Below are positions 43,621 to 56,035 of a stretch of DNA of 64,000 bases, in pieces (position 1 is the first letter of the stretch; each line of letters starts with the position of its first letter). The stretch spans positions 3,286,001-3,350,000 of the forward strand of contig JAGFBZ010000855.1 of NCBI GenBank assembly GCA_018398805.1, read 5' to 3'. The stretch comes from Hirundichthys speculiger. Its lineage: Eukaryota > Chordata > Actinopteri > Beloniformes > Exocoetidae. The position numbers were made by a program, and so were the translations under genes. The notes below the pieces were generated by a model. That model was not told where the DNA came from, ran no database searches, and worked only from the letters and a program-made list of their open reading frames with translations.

Positions 43621-44270
43621 TCCTTTTTTCTCAACTTTATTCTCAAGGAACTAGAATGATATGTCCGATATGCCTCGTGGCTCGTGTTGTTACTCTGCAT
43701 TGTCAAGTAGCAGACTGACTACAGAATATTTGCAAGACAATAGGTTTTGGAAAAGTCATGAAGTCATGGAACATTTGCATCATGTGGTGTAGTAGCCTAA
43801 TAATAATAATAATTAAGTGTGCTTAATTTAAAATTGATATGGGAAAATACATTTTTTACTTTTACTCAACATTAGAGAGAATTGGACATTTATTGATGTA
43901 ATGTCTTCATCTGTTTTCCTGTGTCCAGCGTATCTAAAGAAATGAGAAGTCAAAACAAATGAGCACAATGCCAGGGAAATGTGCATATAACAATCAGTGG
44001 CTTCATTTGGGTAACTATAGGGCATGGCTCCAGAAAGTCCAGGACCCAGAGCATGCAAATATGGCTGCAATCTAATTAGCATTTTATTGGTGTGAGTATC
44101 ACATAAATTAATGAATATTGTGTCAAATGATTATAAATGTGCATGAACCCTGATGAGAGTTTGTTGTCTATGGTTATATGGGGCTCCATGTGCAAAAGTA
44201 TTCTAACATGTCTACACTGTAATTTATGTATTTATTTATTTTTTACATATACAGGCCTACCTGTTTAAAT
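43621..44270. other. Intergenic upstream of msh6
   Basis: AT-rich DNA including a short TAA repeat at about 43799-43813. No gene was recognised. Confidence 0.6.
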
Positions 44271-44274
44271 TCAG

Positions 44275-44740
44275 ACATCTCTTAATTTTTCTCCACAGCT
44301 AATCATCACCCCTCCACCTGAGAAGTTTGCGCATACTATGTTTTTCCTTTGTTCAGCATGGCACTGTGCTTTATGAGCAAATATCTTCTCTTCAATCTCC
44401 TCTGTCCAAAGAACATTGCTCCAGTCCTGTGGTTTGTTCAGATACAACTTTGCAAACATATGCCATGCTGCCATTTAGAAATTAGTGTGTTTCCCTTGGT
44501 AACCTTTCCAAGCAAGCCATACATGTACAGTCTTTTTCTAACTGTACAGTGGTGAACTTTAACAAGCTTGAGGGTTTGAAATTTGCTGTTTGGGTATTTA
44601 AACTTTCTGAGCATTGCATAGTTAGAACTTGAGGTAAACTGCTGGTATGTCCAGTCCTGGGAAGATTAAACACTGTTTTGAATGTTGTCCTATCATAAAT
44701 TATAAATAATATTAATAGCAATAATACAGGATTAAAAAAA
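44275..44740 (-). pseudogene. Tc1-like transposase remnant
   Basis: Minus-strand translation gives AKLYLNKPQDWSNVLWTEE, then IFAHKAQCHAEQRKN and SGGGVMISCG. These match the central region of fish Tc1 transposases (the recalled pattern is ...W.NVLWTDE...GHN...GGGSVM.W). The acidic residue of VLWTEE sits at the usual catalytic D position but is E here. Frames are broken, and I found no terminal repeats. Confidence 0.7.
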
Positions 44741-46059
44741 AAAATGTCCTGATACGCAAGACCTTAGAATCATCATATGCTCTACTTCCTTTTTCACATG
44801 ACTTTATGTTCAGTTGTGTCTTCTCTCAATTAACCGAAGGACCACACATTCACCAGCAGTCATCACTCACCGTGTGCAGGTGAGAGAGAGCATTCATGAT
44901 CTGTTGCAAGCAGCCTGTTTCTGGACAGCCTTAATTTACATGTACCATTAATCACTGTCCTTGCATGTTGGAAGTACTCGTGATACAGCTATAAATCCAA
45001 GACAGCTTCATTTATTTTAATGACCCAATTCAGTTCATTTATTCAGGATTGTCCTCTGTAGGGTATCACAATGCACAAGCAGGTTCACAAGAAAACTGAA
45101 ATAAATTACTGTATAATCACTATCACTAATACATATTAGGAATCAATACTCAAGTATGATTTGTGGTATGTATTAAAAATGATTAGAATGTAAAGTTGAA
45201 TTTCATTTGATGACAAGCTGGTAAAAGATCTTTGTAAGACTGAAGTGGTTTATTATGGAGGCACTATGAACTTCAGTCACAACGACGGCTTATTTCACCA
45301 GCATTTCAAAAGAAACTGCAAGAAGAATGACTAACATTTTGACTTTTGGGATCTGCAGAAACAGATGGAAATCGTGACCATCATTCTAAAGCAGATATTG
45401 CGTATGATATTATAGCAATATTACAGGAAAAACAGAAGAAGCAATCTTTCACTGATCTGAGAGTGTCAGTGCAAGCCACGATCAGACAAAGGCAGCTATA
45501 TTGCATTGATAAAGACATCACGGAAGGATTAAAATGCATAAATCCCCAATAAAATAACAATTTGAGAGTTCTGTTGTGTCTCTGCCACTGACACACATCC
45601 ACAGTGATGTAAAAAATGTAATGTAAAAAAATGTTTTCCCACATCCTCCACTAGTGTATGACAGCATGTGCGTTGTACACCATGCACAGGCCTGAATACC
45701 TCACCCTCCAAAGACCTACTGACTGATAGTTACATTTTCAGTAGACTGGTTTGGGTCCACTTGTTCTCAGAGGGAAGAGCTACTGCAAGTCAGTGAAAAG
45801 CTTATTTTTAATTTTTAAATTTTTCTTTTGAGTGATTACATTTACCCTGTGATTTAAACTTTTCTTTGCAGGAATTAATCATCACAGGAATGGTGTGGTA
45901 TGTAGACGATCCAGATGGAGGTTCACAGGTAGTTAAGCAATTAGATGTAAGGATAAAAGGATTTATCATCTTGCATGCACATATGCACGCCTACCAAGGG
46001 CAATTTTTTTTTCTTTATTTTTGTGGGCATCTTACACATCTGAAAGCGCACCATAAATG
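44741..46059. other. Intergenic, no gene recognised
   Basis: AT-rich sequence. Short frames at 45346-45552 and 45866-46063 have no domain resemblance. Confidence 0.55.
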
Positions 46060-46345
46060 CTGAAGTGGCTTCAGAGCAACATATACTCCCATCCAGACAA
46101 TGATTTTAACAATTTCAGGGAAGGAAGGCCTGGCAAATTTCAGCAAGACAATGCTAAACCAAATACTGCATCCATCACAAGAACACGCTGCACTTGAAAG
46201 AACTTATCAGTCTTGGAACTTTTAAGAATTTTATTAGAAACCTTGAAGCTGCTTCACACCAAAATTGCACTTGTGACATCTGCAGATCTTTGTACACTGT
46301 TTTTTTTTTACCTCTTTACACAGCACCCCAACCTTTGGGGTTGTA
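46060..46345 (+). mobile_element. 3' part of a Tc1/mariner-like transposon
   Basis: GCAACATATACTCCCATCCA, CAGGGAAGGAAGGCCTGGCA and TTTCAGCAAGACAATGCTAA correspond to a fish transposase stretch ending in FQQDNA. The right side, TTTACACAGCACCCCAACC, is followed by GGGGTTGTA and looks like the terminal region of the same family. The central and 5' parts are deleted, so it is non-functional. Confidence 0.55.
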
Positions 46346-46624
46346 ATATTCAAGCTTGATTTCAAATATGGTGTATTTGGTGTTGAGGAAAAGCCAAGAA
46401 AATCAAGCATTTAACAAAGAAAAAATAAGTAAAAATGTCATTGAACAATGGAAACCGAGCTGTATGAATCCTGACAGAAGTAATGAATAATGTGATGCAG
46501 GTGTGGCAATCAGCAAGTTCTACAAAATGAAACAGAAACTACATCAAAACAAGGTCCAGAACTGAATAAAATAAATCAAAAACAAAACATGATTGACCAA
46601 AATAAGTAGACTAGAACAACGTTC

Positions 46625-46775
46625 TTCAATCCAGGTCCTCAAGGCGCATTGGCCTGCTTGTTTTAGATGTTTCTCTGCTCCAACACACCTGACAAATGAC
46701 TGGATCAGCATATAGTCAAGCTCCGCACAAGTCCATCAGTAACTTGAGCCAAGCGTGCTGATTTAATTTGAGTCA
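46625..46775. repeat. Degraded hAT-type MITE fragment
   Basis: TCCAGGTCCTCAAGGCGC, TTTTAGATGTTTCTCTGCTC and ACACACCTGAC align with the left and middle parts of the intact MITE at 12780-13002. The right terminus is lost. Confidence 0.5.
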
Positions 46776-47828
46776 AAGGTTTTTTAGTGGTTGGGGGTAA
46801 GTGTGGGTGCAGCAGACACTCCCCCAGTCAGACTGGGTGGTAGGTGACTGTACTAGTCACCTATCACCAGCAGAGCGCAGCAGAATCCTAGAAACCTCAC
46901 GAGAAACTGCGGAGGTGTCAGACAAACGAGGAAGATTTTGGTCATTCTAAGTCTGAATGCAGTTCTTTCTATCCAACTCAGAAATGACAGGAGAAGTATT
47001 TCAGGTTATTGTCAACATCGCTGAAGGCAGTATTTAAAAAAAAACAAACAAAAAAAAAACAACATCATTCACTTAGTTGGATTAATAATTTACAATTATG
47101 CTGAGTTTTGGATGTTTTCCAGCTATACTGGAAAGTATGTAGAAAAAATTAAATAAATGCTCCTAAAACTATTAGAGAAAAAAGGATATGTTTAGTGGCC
47201 TTGTTCCAGAAGGATTCTTCAGCTGAATGGAGACTAAAATGCCTTACTGTGTCTATTTGTGTTCCTGTCAGTGTGTGAATAAACACTGCAATAACTAGCA
47301 GAATATAAGGGTGCCCTTACATATTTAATACAACCAAACATCCACCCACACATGACTTTTTGGCATACTGTGTGTGGGTGATAGAAAGCATAAATTAAGA
47401 TGGAACCTTAAAAAGAAATAGCTTTGTTCCAATCCAGTGAAACTATATTACCACCTCAGTATGGAAACAAACGAACGGTCGCGCCAACATGGAGACTGAT
47501 GTGACAATTTGTTTGTCATGAATGAAAGTGGAGGCATTCTTTAGGCAGACTCCAGTGATTACTTGAATGTTTATCAGTTACAGGATTTCATACAGTAACA
47601 GGGTGGTTTTTTAGCAGGATGAATGCAGCTAAATATATTTGAAGGAGTAAATTATTAAAGACCTTTAAAACTCAGGAGAAATTTCTGCATTTCCTCTTGC
47701 TGTCCTCAGTTATAACTTTAAGCTCTTCAGGAAACGGCGGTCTGCTGATGAGCAACTATTTAACAGGGACACAAATCCGCCAAAGTGAACTAAAGCTTTT
47801 TCTCAGCAGCATATATTGTTTTTTGCTA
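46776..47828. other. Intergenic, no gene recognised
   Basis: AT-rich DNA with an A-rich run near 47036-47060. No coding, RNA or bounded repeat feature is supported. Confidence 0.55.
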
Positions 47829-48125
47829 CATCTTGGTTAGCACTCTTGCCTCACAGCTACAAGGTTTTTTTGGTTTGTATCCCAGCTTGGGTCTTTCTGT
47901 TTGGAATTTGCATACTTCAGTTTGCAAGTTCAGTTCAAAGACGTGCATGCCAAGAAACCTGTTGATTCTGTTGACCCCTGCATTGCAGTGGTTGTGGGTG
48001 TGTGGTTGCCTGTCTCTGTGTGGCCCTGTGATGGACTGGTGACCGGCCCCTGCTTTTTGCTCAAAGACTGCTGGGATAGGCTCCAGCACACACCTGGAAG
48101 AAGCAGGTAGACAGAATGGATGCAT
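47829..48125 (+). mobile_element. V-SINE-like SINE, diverged copy
   Basis: It has the same layout as 6096-6430: TTAGCACTCTTGCCTCACAG at the head, GGGTCTTTCTGTTTGGAATT in the core, then GTGATGGACTGGTGACC, GGGATAGGCTCCAGC and a GAATGGATGCA tail. Box B is degraded (GGTTTGTATCC), so it is unlikely to be transcribed by Pol III. Confidence 0.65.
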
Positions 48126-51119
48126 ATCATTTTAAGAAAAGAGTAGGCTTTGACCAAGATGTACACCAAACACCATGCAATGAAGTGTACCATGAGAATG
48201 GATATAAATCACAATTTTCTTATTTAGTTAAAGCCATTCACCTTCACTGACAAACTGAAATATCCTTTAGGAAAAATGTCTGTTTGTGCTTGTGTGCTTC
48301 TTTAGTGAAATATCATTGATTATTTCTCATTTCTGAATAGATACTTTTTTAAGAATTTCAGTAAATTAAAGCTGTTATGTGAGCCACTACAATGTAGTTG
48401 TTACAAACCAGCTCTAGATTTCTGCTAATTAGGTGGGCTGTGATGCTTTGCTGGACTGCAGTTCTAAATGTCCACGTTTTATACAGCAGCAATTACCGCA
48501 TCATTACAGGGACCAGTGTTTGATGGGGAGCCTTTACGTCCATCCATCCATTATCCTTACCCTTTTAGTCCTATCTAGGGTGAGAGCCCTTGCAATGTAT
48601 TTATTTTTATAGATCAAAAAAGATGGAGAAAAAAACATATTATGCATGGAAGAAAATAATTATATGAAATGCATTGTTCAGCTTGATTAGTAAGAGATTG
48701 GTGCAATGAGGCTATTCTTAGAAAACAAAGATGGAGCAAATCTCTGATGTAAAAAAGACGAAAAAAAAGAAACAGTAATCCAAAATACACTGATTCAAGT
48801 TAGGAATTAAAGCAAAACAAGAAATAAACTAATTAAATGCTTTCTTCAAACAGTCATCCTCATTCTTGCCTCCTCATTTTAGCATTTTTCTTTTCTTGCA
48901 CCCCTCCTCCTCATACCTGCTCTGTCCACAGTAGCTGTTTGCTCACATGATGACAGGACTGATGTACACAGAGCAGCGTTTCTGTGGTCAATGTTTAAGT
49001 GTATTTTATAATGGCAAGTTTCACCTCACTCCTCAGGCTTGTAATACAACAAGAACAACATACACCATACTCTCAAACTCATAAAGTATTTATATTCTAT
49101 GCACACTCCTGCATTTTTGCAAGCATGCTCGCCTGGGCAGGGTCAAGTGTTTAATAAAACAGAAATGGAGTGAAGTCGAAAATGCAGCCTTGCCTAACCC
49201 TATGAAATATTGCATTTTCTTCTCCAGTGATGGAGCCATCATATGATCTTGAAGATGCACTGAACAAAACCGCAAAATACACCAACCTCATCTGGCAAAA
49301 ATCATGCAGTGAGCTGCAAAATAGACCATTGATCCTTTCCAGTTCACTAAGAGCTGCAGATTCAAGGTAATGTCCTGGGAATGGTCAAATATGTACTCAG
49401 GATGTGTCGAACTGAACCTTGGTGAGCAGCAAAATATTTTCTCTGTGGAATGCAAGGTAGACCTGCATTCAAATACATAGTCAACAGAAAAGCATGTGCA
49501 AGTTTTAGAATGTGTTTGGATGAATTCACACATGATGTCCTCTTCTTCATCGTCAGCTATGTATTGAGACCATTAAACTCCAACATGATGTTCTGAAGAC
49601 GGTGGTGCACATTTTTATTGCAGAAGGTCATTTACATTTTTCAGATTTTCAAAGTCAGAACAAACAGAAGGGAGATTTTTTTTTTTTTTTTTTTTTGCAG
49701 CACTCGCATGTTCTGTGTTAATGTTATGTCTTGGGGGAAAAAAAGAAAACAAAAAACATGCCTGCAGAAGTGTATACCGCTCTGCATCAGTCAATGTCAT
49801 AAGAATTTTTCAATCAATAGCCCAACATCCAACCTGTTTATTAACGGAGACAGAATAAGGATGTTTTTCAGTATAGTGCACCTCATACTGTTCGGTTTCT
49901 GCGAGTCACTTAAATTATACCGCACCAACCCTGTTTATTAGAAACAGGTATCCTGAAAACAACATGAGATAAATATTTGTTTGAATTTGAAAGCGATATC
50001 CCCACCATGCTCAGAACTCTGCTAAAGCGAGTAAGCTGTCGAGACTCTCCTTCCATCTTCTTTGTTCTTATTCCAGTTTGCCTCTAATGGTTTGCACCAC
50101 AATGACCTTACAGTGTTGTTTTTTCTTTCTTTTTTTTTTTTTTTTTTTTGCTTATTGATTGATTTATCTACTTTTTTTGTCCTTCCTGTGTGTCTGACTT
50201 CCCCTCCAACCATTCCTGAATCACTGCTTCTACAGAGCAAGCTCGATGGGGTTTCACAAGGATAATGAGAAGCGCACAACAGGCTCATGAAGAGAATAAT
50301 TCCCGAAGCGCTGCTAAGACTGTATAGGGAGAGAAACAACATGAAATTAAATCAGCTCTTCTTTCCTTATGTTTTTTCTCCCCTCCGCATCTGCTGCTTT
50401 ATATGCTTGCTAGATAATCATAGGTTCTTGCTTTGTTGTTGCCCTTACCAACATAAGACAGATTGCACGATCACAGGGTTTCATCACTATTTTCTCATAA
50501 TAAAACAGAGACTAATTAAAAGTCTTAATGCAGATGACAAACGTGTCTTGCCAGTCCGCAGTCCTTCTGCAACTTTTTCCACTACAACACCTTAATGAAA
50601 CCCCATACATGTATCAGGTTCATCCTCATATTAATTCAGTTGCCTCTGGGAGAGCTGGAGCGAGAGCAGTTCCTGATAGCACAGTGATAGTGTAGTCAGC
50701 AGATTTATCACCAACTGGGATGTCTTTTTTTTTCCCTTCACAGTGAGAAATGAGGAAAATGAGTGAAAAAGGAGTAGCGAAACTTAGGGCTGATGTAGTG
50801 TATGGCATTGTCTTTTATAGCATGCAGTATTAACATTTTTTCAGTATATAGATGCATGAAGATCCAAGCTTTGCAAACAATGTTATTTCAAGTATTCACC
50901 CCAATAAAAGATGCAATCTTGCACCATAAAATACCAACAAGAAAGTACCCAGGTATTACCTGAGTTTTAGCTACACTGGAAATGCACAAAAGTTGTACAC
51001 ACTGGAAACTGATTTACAATTCAAAAAGCCATTTAACCACCTCAGTTTTTTTTAGAAACGTCTTTTTACAACCTATCCTAAAGAGATGGAAATTTGTCTT
51101 ACTATATAATGTGCCAGTG
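48126..51119. other. Intergenic, no gene recognised
   Basis: AT-rich. A short antisense SINE-tail fragment (CCATCCATCCATTATCC) lies near 48540-48557, a poly(T) run near 49677-49696 and another near 50130-50149. No gene is supported. Confidence 0.55.
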
Positions 51120-51345
51120 TTTTTCCAAAACACTGAAAGGGGGGTCTGGGTGCTTGTGTTGATGTGGTGCCTTATGTGGGCCAACCGGGTCGGAGACCCT
51201 CTTGGTTCTGCTCTTGCGCCATCATTATGGGGGGCTGGTGGAGGGGACTGGGCTCGAGTGGGTTTGGTGTCAGAGTGCAGCATGGTGGGATGGGAGGGGG
51301 GGTATCTGGGTGCTCTCGGGGTGCACTGTGTGTGTGGGTGTGAAT
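51120..51345 (+). repeat. G-rich segment next to an AT palindrome
   Basis: The + strand is strongly G-rich (GGGGGG near 51220, GGGAGGGGGGG near 51292) and resembles in composition the G-rich parts of 7155-7390 and 54476-54960. It ends abruptly at an alternating AT-rich tract. Its origin is unknown. Confidence 0.45.
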
Positions 51346-51406
51346 ATGCAGAGTGAAGTATATGTAGTATGTACTGTAGTATATACTATAGTATGTATTA
51401 TAGTAT

Positions 51407-51506
51407 ATACACACACATTCACACTACAGTACATACTATAATACATACTATAGTATATACTATAGTATGTATTATAGTATGTACTGTAGTGTGAATGTGT
51501 GTGTAT
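51407..51506. repeat. 100-bp perfect palindrome
   Basis: The arms 51407-51456 and 51457-51506 are exact reverse complements with no spacer. The centre is ACTATAGTATATACTATAGT (51447-51466). The outer part of each arm contains CACACATTCACACTACAGTA or its complement. Symmetry stops at T51406/C51507. A partial further copy of the right-arm unit occurs just upstream (about 51368-51406). Confidence 0.95.
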
Positions 51507-51559
51507 CAGTATGTATGTATGTATGTAGTTTAATGTCTATGTCTATCTGGATATGAAAT

Positions 51560-52005
51560 TGCAACAAAAATTTAGGATAAGGCCTCAAAAACCGGATAAA
51601 TTTTAAGGGTAATTATGGAACATTGGAGAAGGGGTAGGATTAAATAAGTTTTACTTCTTCCTACCGCTTTTCAGACATGTTAAACCAGATATGTGTTTTG
51701 CATATTATATAGATCGGTGTGTATACATTGGGTATAAATTTTGTTTATTTTTTATTTTTTATTTTTTGGGGGAATATGTCCATTTAATATTTAGATTTAT
51801 TTACAAGAGGTTCTATATGTTTCTAAATTATGGTTATGCTCGTGTCATTGTATATTGATTTATGCATTATTATATATTTGATAAATATATTATATTTATT
51901 TTCAGATACATAGATTCATGATAGTGTTAAAATTGTCTATGCTTTAAAAGATTGTTTTGACATGTCTGGAATGAATCAATAAAATGAATGAAATGAAATG
52001 AAAAG
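51560..52005 (+). mobile_element. LINE 3' end fragment
   Basis: TTTTACTTCTTCCTACCGCT, then TTTCAGACATGTTAAACC, resembles the fish LINE 3'UTR motif CTTCTTCCTACTCCTTTTC. It closes with GAATGAATCAATAAAATG and repeated ATGAA units, a typical LINE tail. There is no coding region. Confidence 0.5.
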
Positions 52006-52960
52006 AACCACGCTCAGTCTCAAGCAACCAGTCAGTCAAAAACGGTTCGATTTGCTGTTCTTTTTTTTCCCTCTCAGGCACCAATTAGAACAGACAAAAA
52101 CACAATAATAAATGTAGCCGCAAGCTATGATCACTGGGGTTCAAGCAGATTCACAGTGACGGCAGCACCCTGTTGAGTAACTATGACAAGGACAAAAACA
52201 AGGATGACATTTTACCAAATTCTGCAGATATAAGAAAGAATGTCAGAATGATCAGCAGAGTTTAGTTTCTGAAATTTTAACTCGCACATCAAAAAATAAT
52301 GGCAATAAAACTTTTAAGTGCCAAGCTTTTGATTGCCATTGGCCTGGAACTTTGAAAGAGTTTGATAGATTCAGAATTCCTTTTATACACTTTCATCAAT
52401 GCTGTCTGGAGATGATGCACAGAAAATGTCATGACAACAGGAGGAGGCACCTTGAAGGAGTTTGACACCTTATTCTTTTTCTGAAAATGTAGCAGTAAGA
52501 CACACTGAGGGAACAGAAATGCAATTTTAAAGCCATTTGAGTCAACAAAATATCCAGATTCACAGGAAGTTGGACGAATTTTTCGACCACCATTTATGAC
52601 TCCAAAGAAATTAGCATAAAAAAAAAGAAATTTGCCAATATATAACATATAATATTGTCTGAGTCACAATAAAATCCTCCCAATGACAGCAAAATGTTCT
52701 TATTTCAACATTGTCACTTTTACATTTACCTAAACATACAATGCGACACTCTTATGACCAGATGATTATAAGGAGCTACATTTTGATGAAGCACCACTAT
52801 ACTATACTACTAGTTGCAGTATTAGTAGTAATAGGAGAGGTGCAAAATGAGATACCTTCTATATACATATCAGAGGACTTGTCTAATATTTTTAGACAAG
52901 ATAAGTACAACTAAATTGATTTTTTTTTCTTTGTGACTCTAGTTGCTTTTCTTTGTAGTG
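52006..52960. other. Intergenic, no gene recognised
   Basis: No supported feature in this AT-rich stretch. Confidence 0.55.
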
Positions 52961-53095
52961 GAGAGAGACAGGAAAGTGGGGAAGACATGTAGCAAAGGGT
53001 TGGAGGGCAGGAGTTGAACTTGCAACCACTGCAGGAGGACTCTGACCTCTGTTCATGAGCTGCTTGCTGAGACTGCAGAGCTATCCAATGTAGAG
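52961..53095. repeat. Fragment of a fish interspersed repeat with tRNA-like core
   Basis: GAGAGAGACAGGAAAGTGGG, then GACATGTAGCAAAGGGTTGG and GGAGTTGAACTTGCAACCAC, match in order a common fish repeat that I recall as ending in a G-TTCGAAC-C core. It is degraded. Confidence 0.4.
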
Positions 53096-53799
53096 ATTTC
53101 TTTAAGGGCTGTTCCTACGGCGTCAGTTTCTGTAGGGGGTGGAGGGCAGCTATGACCTCACTTCAGCACCTGGACTCTTCAACTATGAAGCCATGCTTTG
53201 CAGTGCGTGATTTAGCATTATCTTCCACACCAATGCAGTGTTTTTCCTGAGAAAACTTCTCTCTGCATGGGAGGACGTGTCGCTTTAAAACATGGCTATG
53301 CTTTCAGTATTGATGTTTTATTTCTAGATGTACAAGGTCCAGATTCCACTAGCACTAACACACACACATGACATCAGAAATGCAGGCTTTTAAACTAAGC
53401 GCTTATAATCAGCTGGATGGTTTGGTTGGATGGACGGATGCAGCAGTCTGGAGGGTGTGATGCCCATGTGTTCCAAAAAGAATTTTACATATATCAAAAC
53501 TCAGTACAAGTTTAATACTTTGCCTCACAAAGCATGCAAGTTATTTTTGCCAGATGAATCAAGGTGTGAATGGTTGTGAAAGAATCTGGGGAGGAGAGTG
53601 GAAGGCTACACTGTCAATGTCTATTAAATGTTGTTTTTTTTTTTCCTGTTTGACTATCCCGCTATTTATCTGACAGAGACTTTATCTGACTTATCTGACT
53701 GTATGGCAGCAGCTGCTCCAGCTCCAGATAGCGATGTGTGTTTTATGTTAAATGTGCTGTCTGTACCGGTCACAGTCTTGTACGAGAATAGTCTGTGTC

Positions 53800-54475
53800 A
53801 AAAGCTCAGTATTCAGACTATGATACTCCAACTTTTCTGAAGATCTCTCTGGAGTTACACTGGCTCTGGAACTCCAAACACTCTGTTGAGCGAGGCATTC
53901 GACACTGGCAAGACCCAGGGGTCCAAACTGTCCAAGGACAACACAGATTTCCTCAACTCACCTCACACCTTCTTCAGCTTGGTTCGAGGAAAACAACACC
54001 ACCATACCAAAAAAAGTCACTTCCTGCTCAGACAGTGAAACACTTCACCTGGACCCAGCTGACATGTGGAGGTCCCTGCTCAAGGTGAACTCCAGGAAAG
54101 CTGCAGGTCCTGACAACATACCTGGGCATGTGCTTAGAGGCTGTGCTGACTCACTTTCAGATGTTCTCACACGGATATCTTCCACACTTCTCTGAAACAA
54201 GCCATCATACCAGCATTCTTCAAAGCCACCGCCATCATACTGCTACCCAAGAAATGACTACAGGCCCATAGCACTCTCTCTCATCATGATGAAGTGCCTT
54301 GAAAGGTTGGTCAAGGCTCATACAACATCCAGTCTCCCCACTACACTTGGCCCATTCCAGTTTGCATACTGTCCCAAGCTCTCCACTGATGATGCCATAA
54401 CAACAGTACTTCATGCCTGGCTAACCTGGAAAAATAAAACAGTCAAGTGCTGTTCATCAACTTCCGCCTTCAGCG
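53800..54475 (+). pseudogene. L2-like LINE, reverse-transcriptase 5' part
   Basis: Translation across several frames gives the reverse-transcriptase order of L2-type LINEs: [73 protein letters not shown] and, at the end, MLFINF. The MLFINF stretch corresponds to the catalytic motif region usually read as LFIDFSSAF; here D is N. Frameshifts and missing bases disable it. The sequence stops at about 54475 and resumes at about 56040. Confidence 0.8.
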
Positions 54476-56035
54476 GGTTTCCCCTTGGGGGGGCAGGAGT
54501 GGTCGCTGCCTTCTGTGGCAGCGGTGGTGGGCGACGGTGGGGTGGCCTGTGCTTGGGGATGGTGTGTCTGGGGCGTCTCCCCTCACCGCGGTGTGTCTGG
54601 CTTGTGGCGGCCGGCACTTCTCTCTGCCTGATGGCTCCTCCTGGGGTCGTGGTGGGTATCTGTTTTTTTTGGCAGGGGTGTGCTTGGGTCCTGCATGGGG
54701 GTTGGGGGACGCCGGTGGTGGGCCTTCGGATGCGGGGGGGTGTGCCCTATGGTGGGGCGCTGATATTTGTCCCGGTTCCCCGTGGCTGGGGGGGACCTCT
54801 TGGTTTGGCCATGGGTCTTGACCACTGGGGCGTGTACCTGCCTTTGGGGGGGCCTTTGCCGGTGGGGACCTCCCTGTGCTGGTATGTGCCCGAGTATGCC
54901 CCTGCTGGTGAGCTGGGTGCCCGGTGTGGCCCTTGGGGGGGGTTTGGGTGGGATGGGGTGTTGGCATGTTCCTTATTATGGTTACATCAATATAGATGAA
55001 TATGTATGTATTTGTATACATGTGTAGGTGTCTGTTTATCATAAGTAATAAGTAATGTATACATGTGCACCCAGAAGTCCACTCAGCTTATAGTCTATTT
55101 TATAGACATTTATGCTTTACATTCCTCCCCCAACACAATGTTAAAATTCATTCTGAGGCCTAAACTTGCTAAAACTGCTGTGTCATGCTGTGGCATGAAT
55201 TAAGGCCATGACTCTTCGCCTCAAATCCTGCCTCATTTGAGGCTACCTGTTGTTTTGGTATTGGCTCCATCAAGTAGCTAAGTTACTTCTAGACAGATCT
55301 CAAGGTTACTGTGTTTTTCCACTTGTTGTTTAGATGAACTGCCCGCCTTTCTGTCTTGGTCATTCTGAACGATCCAGCATTCTGTAATGACCTCCCTAAA
55401 TCTGCAGACTAAGAGAATAGAGAATAAACACAGTTTTGCACCTCCGTCGTATTCCAGCCTTTTGTTTAACAGCCATTTTACTGCTTCACCAGAACACAAT
55501 TACAGTATAATTTGAGTGTATGCTTATGAGGAAGATATACTCAAATTTAAACACAACAACACTCCTCCCCCTTCTATCAACACAATCAATCCATCCATAA
55601 TGTTTACATGAATTCTACACATGTCCACAGGCCTATTGCTTGGTAGAAGGTGTTCATCCAGTTTTTTTCTTAGTAGTTTTCTCTACTTTCTATATATTTT
55701 CCTTTAAGTTTGTCCTGTATCACAACACAATCCACTACACAACAGCCCTCACACTTCACAACTCAGCACACACCACACCCTCACTTTAATTGTCTTGTCT
55801 TTAAATGTCTCACTGCTGGTATTTTTTTTAGTCCTCTCTGACGGAATCAGGATTTAAGATGTTAATAAAGATGTTATAATTTACTGCCAGAGAGGACTGG
55901 TGAAGGACACATTCACCCTTCACATTAGCACAAAAAAAAAAATCTGCTACAAGATTAAATTGCATACATTCAGATGATGGCACTAGCCCTGAATGTAAAT
56001 ACAGACGAAAAAAAAAAAGAACTCAATAAGTTTTA
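54476..56035 (+). repeat. Unclassified interspersed repeat, copy 2, inserted in the LINE
   Basis: The left part (54476-54960) is extremely G-rich on the + strand. 55104-55136 and 55560-55975 match copy 1 at 7470-7860 in order and orientation. The block separates two consecutive parts of one LINE, so it is younger than the LINE. Two apparent ORFs (54286-54999 +, 54470-55042 -) are by-products of low-complexity sequence. Confidence 0.6.
55137..55555. mobile_element. Insertion nested inside repeat copy 2
   Basis: Copy 1 is continuous from CCCCAACACA to the following C-rich segment, whereas copy 2 has about 0.42 kb of unrelated sequence between these points. The flanks CAACACAATG and AAACACAACA suggest a short direct repeat around ACACAA. 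The inserted element itself was not identified. Confidence 0.45.

Noticed and set aside
54286..54999. 237-codon open frame on the + strand
   Set aside because: Its first third is a degraded LINE reverse transcriptase and the rest is low-complexity Gly/Val/Trp translation of the G-rich repeat. The junction is an insertion breakpoint.
54470..55042. 190-codon Pro/His-rich frame on the - strand
   Set aside because: It is the complement of the G-rich repeat, with only composition-driven residues and no domain.
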